64,000 bases of DNA from Gluconacetobacter diazotrophicus PA1 5 (lineage in GTDB: Bacteria; Pseudomonadota; Alphaproteobacteria; Acetobacterales; Acetobacteraceae), in NCBI RefSeq assembly GCF_000021325.1, contig NC_011365.1, forward strand, positions 3,190,001 to 3,254,000, given 5' to 3'. This document shows positions 1-7,610 of the stretch, piece by piece; the stretch's first letter is position 1; each line of letters opens with the position of its first letter. A model generated the notes under the pieces. That model saw only the letters and a list, made by a program, of their open reading frames with translations, was not told where the DNA came from and ran no database searches. The position numbers were made by a program, and so were the translations under genes.

Positions 1-331
1 GGATCTGTGGGCGCTGGAACGCGCCGGCGTGCATCGCGGCGTCTATCAGGTGCTGGGCGGCACGCTCTCGGCCCTGGCGGGCATGGGGCCGGATGATCTG
101 AACGTGGCGTCGCTGCTGGCGCGGATCGAACAGGGCGGGGTGCGCGAAATCATCCTGGCGCTGGGCGCCACGGTCGATGGCGCCACCACGGCGCACTGGC
201 TGCAGGACCGGCTGGCCGCCTTCGACGTGCCGGTCAGCCGGGTCGGGCAGGGGGTGCCGATGGGCGGCGCGCTGGACGTGCTGGACGACGGCACGCTGGC
301 CGCAGCCCTCATGGCGAGACGACCTGCTTAA
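1..331 (+). CDS. recR: Recombination protein RecR, C-terminal part (5' end outside window)
   Basis: The first 110 codons, read from base 2, match the end of RecR, the toroidal DNA-binding partner of RecF and RecO in gap repair. The visible part is the second half of the Toprim domain and the C-terminal tail: an LWALERAGV-like opening, YQVLGG, the GMGPDDL segment, then an EIILALGATVDG strand and the VPMGGAL turn near the end, all typical of RecR. The zinc finger and helix-hairpin-helix lie upstream of the window. The gene ends with TAA 14 bases before the next start codon, so the two may be cotranscribed. Family assignment is from recognised motifs in an incomplete protein. Confidence 0.88.
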   Translation, partial: DLWALERAGVHRGVYQVLGGTLSALAGMGPDDLNVASLLARIEQGGVREIILALGATVDGATTAHWLQDRLAAFDVPVSRVGQGVPMGGALDVLDDGTLAAALMARRPA

Positions 332-345
332 AAATCTGGGGGTGA

Positions 346-1137
346 ATGACGATGTGGCCGATTCCCGCTGCGATTCCGCGCGTTGCCTTCGTCACCGGGG
401 GCGCGGTTCGTCTGGGGCGGGCCATGGCCCTGGCGCTGGCCGATGCCGGGTTTTCGGTCGCCATCCATTACCGCTCCGGCCCGGACGAGGCGCGCCGCAC
501 CGTGGAGGAGATTTCGGCCCGGCGGCAGCGCGCCTGCATGCTGGCGGCCGACCTGGCGGACGAATCCCAGGTGATGTCGCTTCTGGCGCGGGTGCGCGAC
601 GAACTGGGGCCGGTCGGCGTGCTGGTGAACAATGCCAGCACGTTCGAGCGTGACGAATGGAACGATGCGACCCGCGCGGGGTGGGACGCGCATCTGGAGC
701 CCAACCTGCGCGCGCCCTTCGTGCTGATGCAGGATTTCGCCCGCCACCTGCCCCAGGGCGCCGAAGGCATGGTGCTGAACATGCTGGACGAGCGCGTCTG
801 GTCTCTGACGCCGCATTTCGTCAGCTACACCGTGTCGAAATCCGCGTTATGGACGTTGACGCGCAGCATGGCGCTGGCCCTGGCGCCGCGGCGCATCCGG
901 GTGAACGCCATCGGCCCCGGCCCGGCGCTGCCCAGCCCGCGCCAGACGCAGGCGCAGTTCGCGCGGCAATGCGCCTCGGTGCCGCTGGGCCATGGGACGA
1001 ATCCCGAGGAGGTCGCCCGCGCCGCCCTGTCGCTGCTGTGCCTGCCGTCGGTGACGGGGCAGATGCTGGCGCTCGATGGCGGGCAGCACATGCAATGGTC
1101 GCCGGCCCCGCCCGCCGGCCAGATCCTGGAAGAATAG
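346..1137 (+). CDS. SDR oxidoreductase, FolM/pteridine reductase-like
   Basis: A 263-residue short-chain dehydrogenase. The N-terminal nucleotide loop reads TGGAVRLGRAMA; an Arg in this loop (TGxxxRxG) is characteristic of the FolM/PTR1 branch, which reduces dihydrobiopterin, dihydromonapterin or dihydrofolate with NADPH. The NNAS motif, the active-site YTVSK (Tyr-x3-Lys) and IRVNAIGPGPAL all follow in order. It starts 14 bases after recR with a GGGGGTGA sequence just before the ATG (a second ATG lies two codons later) and is followed 11 bases later by folB. The folB linkage supports a pterin substrate, but the substrate itself is inferred; other SDR activities are possible. Confidence 0.8.
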   Translation: MTMWPIPAAIPRVAFVTGGAVRLGRAMALALADAGFSVAIHYRSGPDEARRTVEEISARRQRACMLAADLADESQVMSLLARVRDELGPVGVLVNNASTFERDEWNDATRAGWDAHLEPNLRAPFVLMQDFARHLPQGAEGMVLNMLDERVWSLTPHFVSYTVSKSALWTLTRSMALALAPRRIRVNAIGPGPALPSPRQTQAQFARQCASVPLGHGTNPEEVARAALSLLCLPSVTGQMLALDGGQHMQWSPAPPAGQILEE

Positions 1138-1148
1138 AGGCCGACCCG

Positions 1149-1550
1149 ATGTCCATTTTCGCCGCCTGGCCGGAACAGCCGCCGCTGCGCCGCGTGTTCC
1201 TCAAGGACATGGTGCTGCATGCCAATATCGGCATCTATCCGCACGAACAGGGCGTGACCCAGCGCATACGGGTCAATATCTCGTTCGGCGTGGAGGACGA
1301 ACCGGGCCTGACCGTCGGCCGGGACGATCTGAGCCGCACCGTGTCCTATGAGCGAATCGTGCTGATGGTGCGCCGGATCATCGCCGAGGGCCACGTGCGC
1401 CTGGTCGAGACCCTGGCCGAACGGATCGCCATCGGCGTCCTGACCGACGATCGCGTGATCGTCGTGCGGGTGCGGGTCGAAAAACTGGATATCTTCGACG
1501 ACCTGGACGCCGTGGGCGTGGAAATAGAACGCCGCCGCCCGGCGGCGTAA
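1149..1550 (+). CDS. folB: Dihydroneopterin aldolase FolB
   Basis: A 133-residue protein of the FolB family, which cleaves 7,8-dihydroneopterin to 6-hydroxymethyl-dihydropterin and glycolaldehyde in tetrahydrofolate synthesis. Visible hallmarks are MVLHANIGIYPHEQ near residues 23-36 with the conserved Glu, the SYERIV segment, the VETLAERIA helix and the C-terminal VRVEKLDIFDDLDAVGVEIER region with the catalytic Lys. The start chosen is the ATG at 1149, because an in-frame upward extension would run through the preceding gene. It lies 11 bases behind the FolM-like reductase, so the two probably form one transcript. It is convergent with the FYDLN gene, with a structured element between them. 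Confidence 0.92.
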   Translation: MSIFAAWPEQPPLRRVFLKDMVLHANIGIYPHEQGVTQRIRVNISFGVEDEPGLTVGRDDLSRTVSYERIVLMVRRIIAEGHVRLVETLAERIAIGVLTDDRVIVVRVRVEKLDIFDDLDAVGVEIERRRPAA

Positions 1551-1600
1551 GCCATTAAAGAAGAGTCAGCCAGTTCAGGAACGGGATCTGGTGAGCGAGA

Positions 1601-1682
1601 GTGCCGCGAAGCGGCACGGCCGTCGCGTGTTTCCGAGCACCGGAGCGGCCTTGATGGCCGCGAGCACCGGAGCACAGGAAAC
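1601..1682. repeat. Structured, REP-like intergenic element
   Basis: Two hairpins lie between the convergent folB and FYDLN genes. The first is a perfect 7-bp stem (GTGCCGC, loop GAA) at 1601-1617. The second is nested: outer arms GTTTCC at 1629-1634 and GGAAAC at 1677-1682, and an inner stem GCGGCC at 1645-1650 pairing with 1656-1661. A 12-base direct repeat GAGCACCGGAGC occurs at 1635-1646 and 1662-1673. No T-tract follows. It may be a dispersed palindromic element or a transcription end point for the two convergent genes; one copy only is seen here. Confidence 0.45.
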
Positions 1683-1720
1683 GCGCGATGGATCGCCGCC
1701 AGGTCGCGTTTATGGACTGG

Positions 1721-2047
1721 CTAGTGGTCGTTTTCGTCCGAGTCGGTGCTGACATCGATATCGGCGCTGATCTCGTCATCGTCGTCGTCCAGGTCGGACG
1801 TGTCTTCCATGACGTCGTCGTCGCCGGCATCCTCGTCATCCAGTTCGACGGCATTGTCGATGTCGTCTTCGCCCTTCGCAGGCTTCTGGGTATCGGGCAC
1901 GACGTCGGGGGCGCGGCGCAGGCGGGGCACGTCCGCCGGCTGCTCGGTGCCGCACTTGGGGCAGATCACCGGGCTCTTGTTCAGATCATAGAAACGGGCG
2001 CTGCAGGAGACACAGACGCGCTTGGTGCCGAGAGTGGGCTGGGCCAT
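1721..2047 (-). CDS. TIGR02300-type FYDLN-acid domain protein
   Basis: A 108-residue protein of unknown function found widely in alphaproteobacteria. The N-terminus carries LGTKRVCVSCSARFYDLNKS followed by ICPKCG, giving a four-cysteine zinc-ribbon (CVSC and CPKC) with the FYDLN motif that names the family. After residue 58 the chain becomes extremely acidic, with runs of Asp/Glu through to the end. The ATG at 2047 starts directly with the conserved MAQPTLGTKR sequence; longer readings of the same frame would run into the opposite strand of aroA. It is divergent from aroA, with about 200 bases between starts that must hold both promoters, and convergent with folB. Confidence 0.88.
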   Translation of the reverse strand: MAQPTLGTKRVCVSCSARFYDLNKSPVICPKCGTEQPADVPRLRRAPDVVPDTQKPAKGEDDIDNAVELDDEDAGDDDVMEDTSDLDDDDDEISADIDVSTDSDENDH

Positions 2048-2245
2048 CTTGAACCTGTCGATCCTGAATGGTGTTGGACAAAAGCTGCGGCGAAAGAGCG
2101 GCACAGGGCGCAGCCCCATGCCAGCTTGCGCGCCGGCTGTCAAACCGCGATCGTGCCCCCCGGGATCGTCCCGCCGCTTTTTTTGCCGCGTTGGCGCGCG
2201 ATGGCGATTGACTTCATCGCCAACAATCCGGAAGGGAATGACCCC

Positions 2246-3595
2246 ATGGATACCGTGCACGCCCTTGCCCCGCGCCCGCTGACCGTCCGTGCGGCCGCCG
2301 CCCCCCTTTCCGGTTCCGTCGCGGTGCCGGGCGACAAGTCGATCAGCCATCGCGCGCTGATGTTCGCGGCCCTGGCGCGCGGCGAAACCCGGATTTCCGG
2401 CCTGCTGGAAGGCGAGGACGTGCTGCGCACCGCCGACGCCATGCGGGCGCTGGGCGCCGTGGTCACGCGCACCGGTCCCGGCGCATGGCACGTGACGGGC
2501 CGGGGGCTGGGCACGTTGCAGGAACCGGCCGACGTGCTGGACATGGGCAATTCGGGCACCGCCGCGCGCCTGCTGTCCGGCATCCTGGCCAGCCATGGCA
2601 TTTTTTCGGTGATGACGGGGGACGCCAGCCTGCGCGGCCGGCCGATGAAGCGGGTGACGGACCCGCTGGCCGCCACGGGGGCCACCTTCCTGTCGCGGGC
2701 GGGCGGGCGCCTGCCGCTGGCCATCAACGGTGTCGCCGATCCCGCGCCGCTGTCCTATCGCCTGCCGGTCGCCTCGGCGCAGGTGAAATCCGCCGTGCTG
2801 CTGGCCGGGCTGAACGCCGCCGGCACCACCCGGGTCGAGGAACCGGTGGCCACCCGCGACCATACCGAAAACATGCTGCGCCATTTCGGCGCCGAGGTGA
2901 CGGTGGAGGCGCTGGGCGCCGGCGGCCGCACCATCACCCTGGTCGGGCGGCCCGACCTGGTGGCGCGTGACGTGGTGGTGCCGGGCGACCCGTCTTCGGC
3001 CGCGTTCGTGCTGGTGGCGGCGCTGCTGGTACCCGGGTCGTCCGTGACCGTGCGCGGCGTAGGGCTGAATCCGCTGCGCACCGGCCTGTTCACCACCCTG
3101 CGCGAGATGGGGGGCGACCTGCGCCTGTCGAACGAGCGCGTGGAGGGCGGCGAGCCGGTGGGCGACCTGACGGCCGTCGCGGGCCCGCTGCACGGCGTGG
3201 ACGTTCCCGCCGACCGCGCGCCGTCGATGATCGACGAATACCCGGTGCTGGCCGTCGCCGCCGCCCACGCCACGGGCCGGTCGCGCTTTCGCGGCCTGGA
3301 GGAACTGCGGGTCAAGGAAAGCGACCGCCTGGCCGCGACGGTGGCGCTGCTGCAGCGCAACGGCGTGGAGGTGGAGGTCGTGGGCGACGACATGATCGTC
3401 ACCGGCACCGGCGGGGCGATACCCGGCGGCGGAGTGGTCGAAACGCGGATGGACCACCGCCTGGCCATGAGCGCCACCGTGCTGGGCCTGGCCGCCAGGA
3501 CCCCGGTCGGGGTGGACGACACCGCGTTCATCGACACCAGCTTCCCGGGCTTCATCGACCTGATGAACGGGATCGGCGCGGCGCTGACGCCATGA
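2246..3595 (+). CDS. aroA: 3-phosphoshikimate 1-carboxyvinyltransferase (class II EPSP synthase)
   Basis: A 449-residue EPSP synthase, which joins phosphoenolpyruvate to shikimate-3-phosphate on the way to chorismate. The phosphate and substrate sites are visible: PGDKSISHRALMF at residues 28-40, LDMGNSGTAARL at 98-109, ASAQVKSAVLLAGLN in the middle, and DRAPSMIDEYPVLAVAAA with LEELRVKESDRL in the C-terminal half. ASAQVKSAVL and PSMIDEYP place it in the class II group exemplified by Agrobacterium CP4. At the position where CP4 has the alanine linked to glyphosate tolerance, this protein has Gly104, so a sensitive enzyme is expected. GAAGGGA nine or so bases before the ATG supports this start over an in-frame ATG at 2201. 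It overlaps cmk by ATGA. Confidence 0.95.
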   Translation: MDTVHALAPRPLTVRAAAAPLSGSVAVPGDKSISHRALMFAALARGETRISGLLEGEDVLRTADAMRALGAVVTRTGPGAWHVTGRGLGTLQEPADVLDMGNSGTAARLLSGILASHGIFSVMTGDASLRGRPMKRVTDPLAATGATFLSRAGGRLPLAINGVADPAPLSYRLPVASAQVKSAVLLAGLNAAGTTRVEEPVATRDHTENMLRHFGAEVTVEALGAGGRTITLVGRPDLVARDVVVPGDPSSAAFVLVAALLVPGSSVTVRGVGLNPLRTGLFTTLREMGGDLRLSNERVEGGEPVGDLTAVAGPLHGVDVPADRAPSMIDEYPVLAVAAAHATGRSRFRGLEELRVKESDRLAATVALLQRNGVEVEVVGDDMIVTGTGGAIPGGGVVETRMDHRLAMSATVLGLAARTPVGVDDTAFIDTSFPGFIDLMNGIGAALTP

Positions 3596-4251
3596 GCCGC
3601 CTTCCGCTGATCATCGCCATCGACGGCCCGGCCGCCGCGGGCAAGGGCACGCTGGCGCGTCGCCTGGCCGAGTCCCTGGGCCTGCCGTATCTGGATACCG
3701 GGTTGCTCTATCGCGCGGTGGGGCGGCGGATGCTGGATGCCGGGCTGGACCCGGCGACCGACGCGGCCGAGGACCAGGCGCGGCGGATCACCCTGGCGGA
3801 CCTGGAACGCGACGATCTGCGGGTGCCGGCGGTCGATCGCGCGGCCAGCCTGGTCGCGTCGCAGCAGGCGGTGCGGACCATCCTGGTCGACACGCAGCGC
3901 AATTTCGCCCGGGCCGGCGGCGGGGTGCTGGACGGGCGCGACATCGGCACCGTCATTTTCCCCGATGCGCCGGTCAAGCTGTTCATCACGGCCTCGCCCA
4001 CCGCGCGGGCCCGCCGGCGGTGGGAACAGATGGCCGCCGACCTGGACGCGCCGGACCGCGCGGCGCAGATCGCCCGGGTCGCGGCGGAACTGGCGGCCCG
4101 CGACGCCGCCGATGCCGGCCGCGCCGTGGCCCCCCTGCGGGCCGCGCCCGACGCGGTGCTGATCGATACCGACGCGATGACGGCGGACGAGGTCCTGGCC
4201 GAAGCCCTGCGGATCGTCCGCTCCCGGACCGGGCGTCTCACGACGGTGTGA
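3592..4251 (+). CDS. cmk: Cytidylate kinase
   Basis: A 219-residue (d)CMP kinase using ATP to make (d)CDP. The Walker A loop is GPAAAGKGTLARRLA at about residues 12-26, followed by LPYLDTGLLYRAV (the CMP-binding region), the conserved LDGRDIGTVIFPDAPVKLFITAS block, and the Arg-rich lid RARRRWEQ. Length is typical of the bacterial short-type enzyme. Its ATG overlaps the aroA stop in an ATGA, so it is probably translated by coupling. The aroA-cmk-rpsA order is a conserved arrangement in proteobacteria. Confidence 0.95.
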   Translation: MSRLPLIIAIDGPAAAGKGTLARRLAESLGLPYLDTGLLYRAVGRRMLDAGLDPATDAAEDQARRITLADLERDDLRVPAVDRAASLVASQQAVRTILVDTQRNFARAGGGVLDGRDIGTVIFPDAPVKLFITASPTARARRRWEQMAADLDAPDRAAQIARVAAELAARDAADAGRAVAPLRAAPDAVLIDTDAMTADEVLAEALRIVRSRTGRLTTV

Positions 4252-4293
4252 GGCTCTTTTGCCACGGCGGGGGCCGCCGGGCGCTTGTTTGTG

Positions 4294-4404
4294 TTGACAG
4301 GCCGGGGGTCGAGGGTGTCTGTGCTTTGCACGCGCTAGGCCCCGCACGCGTGGGGGCGGCGTCGATATCATCGGCCGTCAGGCATGCCGCGACAAGGGTC
4401 GCGG
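4294..4404 (+). promoter_or_regulatory. rpsA leader: TTGACA box and hairpin
   Basis: The 248-base gap between cmk and rpsA holds a consensus TTGACA at 4294-4299, but no convincing -10 box sits 16-18 bases downstream, so promoter status is uncertain. A perfect 7-bp hairpin (CCGCGAC at 4387-4393, loop AAGG, partner 4398-4404) lies about 95 bases before the rpsA start. S1 controls its own mRNA in enterobacteria; whether this leader does the same is inference only. Confidence 0.35.
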
Positions 4405-4499
4405 ATACAGCCGGGCAAGTCGTTCCGCAGCGAAACGTGGCGGTGCGCAAGAACGTCCGGCCTGCCTCGCGGTCCGGATACGGGATTTACAGGTACCTC

Positions 4500-6215
4500 A
4501 TGGCTTCAGCCACCTTACAGTCCTCCACCGATCATTTCGGCGGCGAGGATTTCGCGACCCTTCTTGACGAGACCCTGGGCCGCGACACCGCATTCGACGG
4601 TTCGGTCGTCACCGGCCGCGTCGTGCGCCTGACCGACGAATTCGCCATCGTCGATGTCGGCCTCAAGAGCGAAGGGCGCGTGGCGCTCAAGGAATTCGGC
4701 CCGCCGGGCGCCAGCCCCGACGTCAAGCCGGGCGACGTGATCGAACTGTTCGTCGAGCGGTACGAGGATCGTGACGGCTCCATCGTCCTGTCGCGCGAGA
4801 AGGCGCGGCGCGAGGAAGCCTGGACGAACCTGGAAAAGGCGTTCGAGGGCAACCAGCGCGTCAACGGCACGATCTATGGCCGCGTGAAGGGTGGCTTCAC
4901 CGTCGATCTGGGCGGCGCCATGGCCTTCCTGCCGGGCAGCCAGGTCGATATCCGCCCCGTGCGCGACGTCACCCCGCTGATGGGCGTGCCGCAGCCGTTC
5001 CAGATCCTGAAGATGGACCGCGCCCGCGGCAACATCGTCGTCTCGCGCCGCGCGGTGCTGGAAGAGACGCGTGCCGAGCAGCGCAGCGAACTGATCCAGG
5101 GCCTGAAGGAAGGCATGATCCTGGACGGCGTGGTCAAGAACATCACCGACTACGGTGCGTTCGTCGATCTGGGCGGCGTGGACGGCCTGCTGCATGTCAC
5201 CGACATCGCCTGGAAGCGCATCAACCACCCGTCCGAGGCCCTGCAGATCGGCCAGCCGGTCCGCGTGCAGGTCATCCGCTTCAACCCGGACACGCAGCGC
5301 ATCTCGCTGGGCATGAAGCAGCTCGAGGCCGATCCGTGGGAGAACGTGGCGATCAAGTATCCGCCGGGTGCCCGCTATTCCGGTCGCGTCACCAACATCA
5401 CCGACTACGGCGCGTTCGTCGAGCTGGAGCCGGGGGTCGAGGGCCTGGTGCACGTTTCCGAAATGTCCTGGACGAAGAAGAACGTCCATCCGGGCAAGAT
5501 CGTCGCGACCTCGCAGGAAGTCGACGTCATGGTCCTGGACGTGGACAGCGGCAAGCGCCGTATCTCGCTGGGCCTGAAGCAGGTGCAGCGCAACCCGTGG
5601 GAGCAGTTCGCCGAAGAGCACAAGATCGGCTCGACGGTCGAGGGCGAGATCCGCAACATCACCGAGTTCGGCCTGTTCATCGGCCTGTCCGCGGACATCG
5701 ACGGCATGGTCCACATGTCCGACCTGTCGTGGGACGAGCCGGGCGAGGTCGCCATGACCCATTACGAAAAGGGTCAGGTCGTCCAGGCCAAGGTGCTGGA
5801 TGTCGATGTCGAGAAGGAACGCATCTCGCTGGGCATCAAGCAGCTGCATGAAGATCCGGCCGCCGACGCGCTGGGCAAGGTGCAGAAGGGTGCGGTCGTC
5901 ACCTGCATCGTGACCGCCGTCCAGTCGAACGGCATCGAGGTCAAGGTCGACGACGTGCTGACCGGCTTCATCCGCCGCGCCGAACTGGCCCGCGACAAGG
6001 CCGACCAGCGTCCGGAGCGTTTCGCCGTGGGCGAGCGCGTCGATGCGAAGATCGTCTCGGTGGACCGTGCGGCCCGCAAGCTGGCCCTGACCATCCGCGG
6101 CCGCGAGGTCGAGGAAGACAAGCAGGCCATCAACGAGTACGGCTCGTCCGACAGCGGTGCCTCGCTGGGCGACATCCTGGGTGCCGCGATCCGTCGCCGC
6201 AACGCCGAGGGCTGA
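4500..6215 (+). CDS. rpsA: 30S ribosomal protein S1
   Basis: A 571-residue S1 protein, which binds mRNA on the small subunit during initiation. It shows the full set of repeated S1/OB-fold units: two degenerate N-terminal repeats (FDGSVVTGRVVRLTDEFAIVDVG and VNGTIYGRVKGGFTVDLGG regions), then four canonical ones beginning GVVKNITDYGAFVDLGG, GRVTNITDYGAFVELEPG, GEIRNITEFGLFIG and the final VQSNGIEVKV. The recurring RISLGMKQ/RISLGLKQ/RISLGIKQ endings mark domain ends. The ATG at 4500 gives the standard N-terminus; the ribosome site before it is weak (AGGTAC). A strong hairpin terminator follows 26 bases after the stop. Confidence 0.97.
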   Translation: MASATLQSSTDHFGGEDFATLLDETLGRDTAFDGSVVTGRVVRLTDEFAIVDVGLKSEGRVALKEFGPPGASPDVKPGDVIELFVERYEDRDGSIVLSREKARREEAWTNLEKAFEGNQRVNGTIYGRVKGGFTVDLGGAMAFLPGSQVDIRPVRDVTPLMGVPQPFQILKMDRARGNIVVSRRAVLEETRAEQRSELIQGLKEGMILDGVVKNITDYGAFVDLGGVDGLLHVTDIAWKRINHPSEALQIGQPVRVQVIRFNPDTQRISLGMKQLEADPWENVAIKYPPGARYSGRVTNITDYGAFVELEPGVEGLVHVSEMSWTKKNVHPGKIVATSQEVDVMVLDVDSGKRRISLGLKQVQRNPWEQFAEEHKIGSTVEGEIRNITEFGLFIGLSADIDGMVHMSDLSWDEPGEVAMTHYEKGQVVQAKVLDVDVEKERISLGIKQLHEDPAADALGKVQKGAVVTCIVTAVQSNGIEVKVDDVLTGFIRRAELARDKADQRPERFAVGERVDAKIVSVDRAARKLALTIRGREVEEDKQAINEYGSSDSGASLGDILGAAIRRRNAEG

Positions 6216-6241
6216 TCGCTCCCGCCAGGGATCGAAAGAAG

Positions 6242-6279
6242 GGGGCGGTGCCGGCGACGGCACCGCCCCTTTTCTTTTT
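6242..6279 (+). terminator. Rho-independent terminator of rpsA
   Basis: A perfect 12-bp stem (left arm GGGGCGGTGCCG at 6242-6253, right arm 6258-6269) closed by a GCGA tetraloop and followed by TTTTCTTTTT. It ends the aroA-cmk-rpsA transcription unit. Confidence 0.95.
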
Positions 6280-6348
6280 GGACGGCTAATCGGCCGGTTC
6301 TCCCGGTCCGGAACGGTTCGATCATGCACCCTGGCAGGAAGCGGAGGG

Positions 6349-7305
6349 TTACGCCTCGGCGCGGGCCGTCCAGTGGTAGGGCGTTTCGAGCAGGAGGCGG
6401 GGATTGGGCTGGCCGTCGATGATCTGCTCGCTTTTGCGTCCATCGACACTGACAGGCGTATCGCCCACCAGCGTGACCCGTTGCAGTTCGCGGGGATGAT
6501 CGCCGAAATCGGCAATGGCACGGTGCAGGGCCGCGCGATTATCCCACATCGCGACGTCGCCGGGCTGCCAGTGCCATGTGATCGTGTTTTCCGGCCGCGT
6601 GACGTAGGACAGGAACAGGTCCAGCAGCGCGCGGGAATCCGGCAGGTTGAAGTCCACCAGCCGTTTGACGAAGTTGCCCAGGATAAGGCTCTTTTCGCCT
6701 GTCTCGGGATGGACGCGCACCAGAGGGTGGCGGGTTTCGAAGATGCGCGCGGCGAACACGTTGGCCGACCAGCGGATGAAGTCCCAGTCGCGTTCCACGA
6801 CAAGGTCCGTGTGATCGTAATCGTCATTGGTATGGATCGCCCACAGCTTGTCGGCCAGTTCCTGCAACGGTTGGGGCAGGGCCTGGTACGCGGTGGCGGT
6901 ATTGGCCCACAGCGTCGCCCCGCCATAGGGCGCGGTATGGACCGAGCGCAGGATGGACGCCTTGGGGTAGGTGGCCATGAACGTCATGTCGGCGTGCCAG
7001 GTGTTGGCGGCCCGCCCCTTCTGCGCCTTGAGCTCGAAAATATGGTTCGTGCCCTTCGCGCTGGCCACGGTGGGATGAGCGACCAGCGTGCCGAAACGTG
7101 CGCCAAGCTGTTCCTGACCGGCGCTGTCGAGTGACTGCTGGCGGAAGAAGATCACCTTGTACTCGAGCATGGCCTTGTAGACAAAGGCGACATCCTGCTC
7201 CGACAGGTCGGGCGAGAGCGTGATCCCGTGGATTTCGGCACCGATATTTCCACCCAGGCGGGTCAGGGTGGGGCGGGCTGGAGAGGGCTGCGGATGGAAA
7301 GACAT
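6349..7305 (-). CDS. TauD/TfdA-family Fe(II)/2-oxoglutarate dioxygenase, AtsK-like
   Basis: A 318-residue dioxygenase. The iron facial triad is readable: WHADMTF with His104 and Asp106, and His261 in NRAALHRAIADF; an Arg about 11-15 residues later would bind 2-oxoglutarate. The stretch from ASILRSV through TLWANTATAY, LWAIHTN, HPLVRVHPETGE and WQPGDVAMWDNRA closely resembles, from memory, the alkylsulfatase AtsK subgroup rather than taurine-specific TauD. Such enzymes release sulfate or sulfite from alkyl sulfates or sulfonates. It is divergent from a TonB receptor, sharing an AT-rich gap, which fits a scavenging role. The exact substrate cannot be told from sequence. Confidence 0.85.
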   Translation of the reverse strand: MSFHPQPSPARPTLTRLGGNIGAEIHGITLSPDLSEQDVAFVYKAMLEYKVIFFRQQSLDSAGQEQLGARFGTLVAHPTVASAKGTNHIFELKAQKGRAANTWHADMTFMATYPKASILRSVHTAPYGGATLWANTATAYQALPQPLQELADKLWAIHTNDDYDHTDLVVERDWDFIRWSANVFAARIFETRHPLVRVHPETGEKSLILGNFVKRLVDFNLPDSRALLDLFLSYVTRPENTITWHWQPGDVAMWDNRAALHRAIADFGDHPRELQRVTLVGDTPVSVDGRKSEQIIDGQPNPRLLLETPYHWTARAEA

Positions 7306-7610
7306 CGGACCGGGTTCCTATAAACAACGAAAAAATTATGTATTAATGTTGCCCAGGGCGGCATGCGTCATATTCGGTAATTTATATATTTAAGAATAAC
7401 TTAACGAACGGTCGCGCATGGCATCCTGGGATACCCACAGGGAAAAATACCGCGAGGCGCCAGGGCTGCTCGCGCTATAATCCCCCCACTGATTCGTTAA
7501 TATATCGCATCACCGCAGATTCACAACATTGACACGTGGTGTTTCCGTGCCGGATAAAACGATTCGTTATCGCATTTGCATAAATGCACGTTTTAATGGT
7601 GAAATTATCG
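7306..7610. promoter_or_regulatory. AT-rich divergent intergenic region
   Basis: About 300 bases between the dioxygenase (leftward) and the TonB receptor (rightward). It is clearly richer in A and T than its flanks, with stretches such as TAATTTATATATTTAAGAATAAC near 7380-7400 and many TATAAT-like candidates in both directions. It must contain both promoters. No perfect operator palindrome was found by eye, and small ORFs crossing it look like chance. Confidence 0.5.

Noticed and set aside
4294-4322. Full promoter for rpsA at the TTGACA box
   Set aside because: The -35 is perfect but no acceptable -10 lies at 16-18 bases, so only a low-confidence regulatory entry was made.
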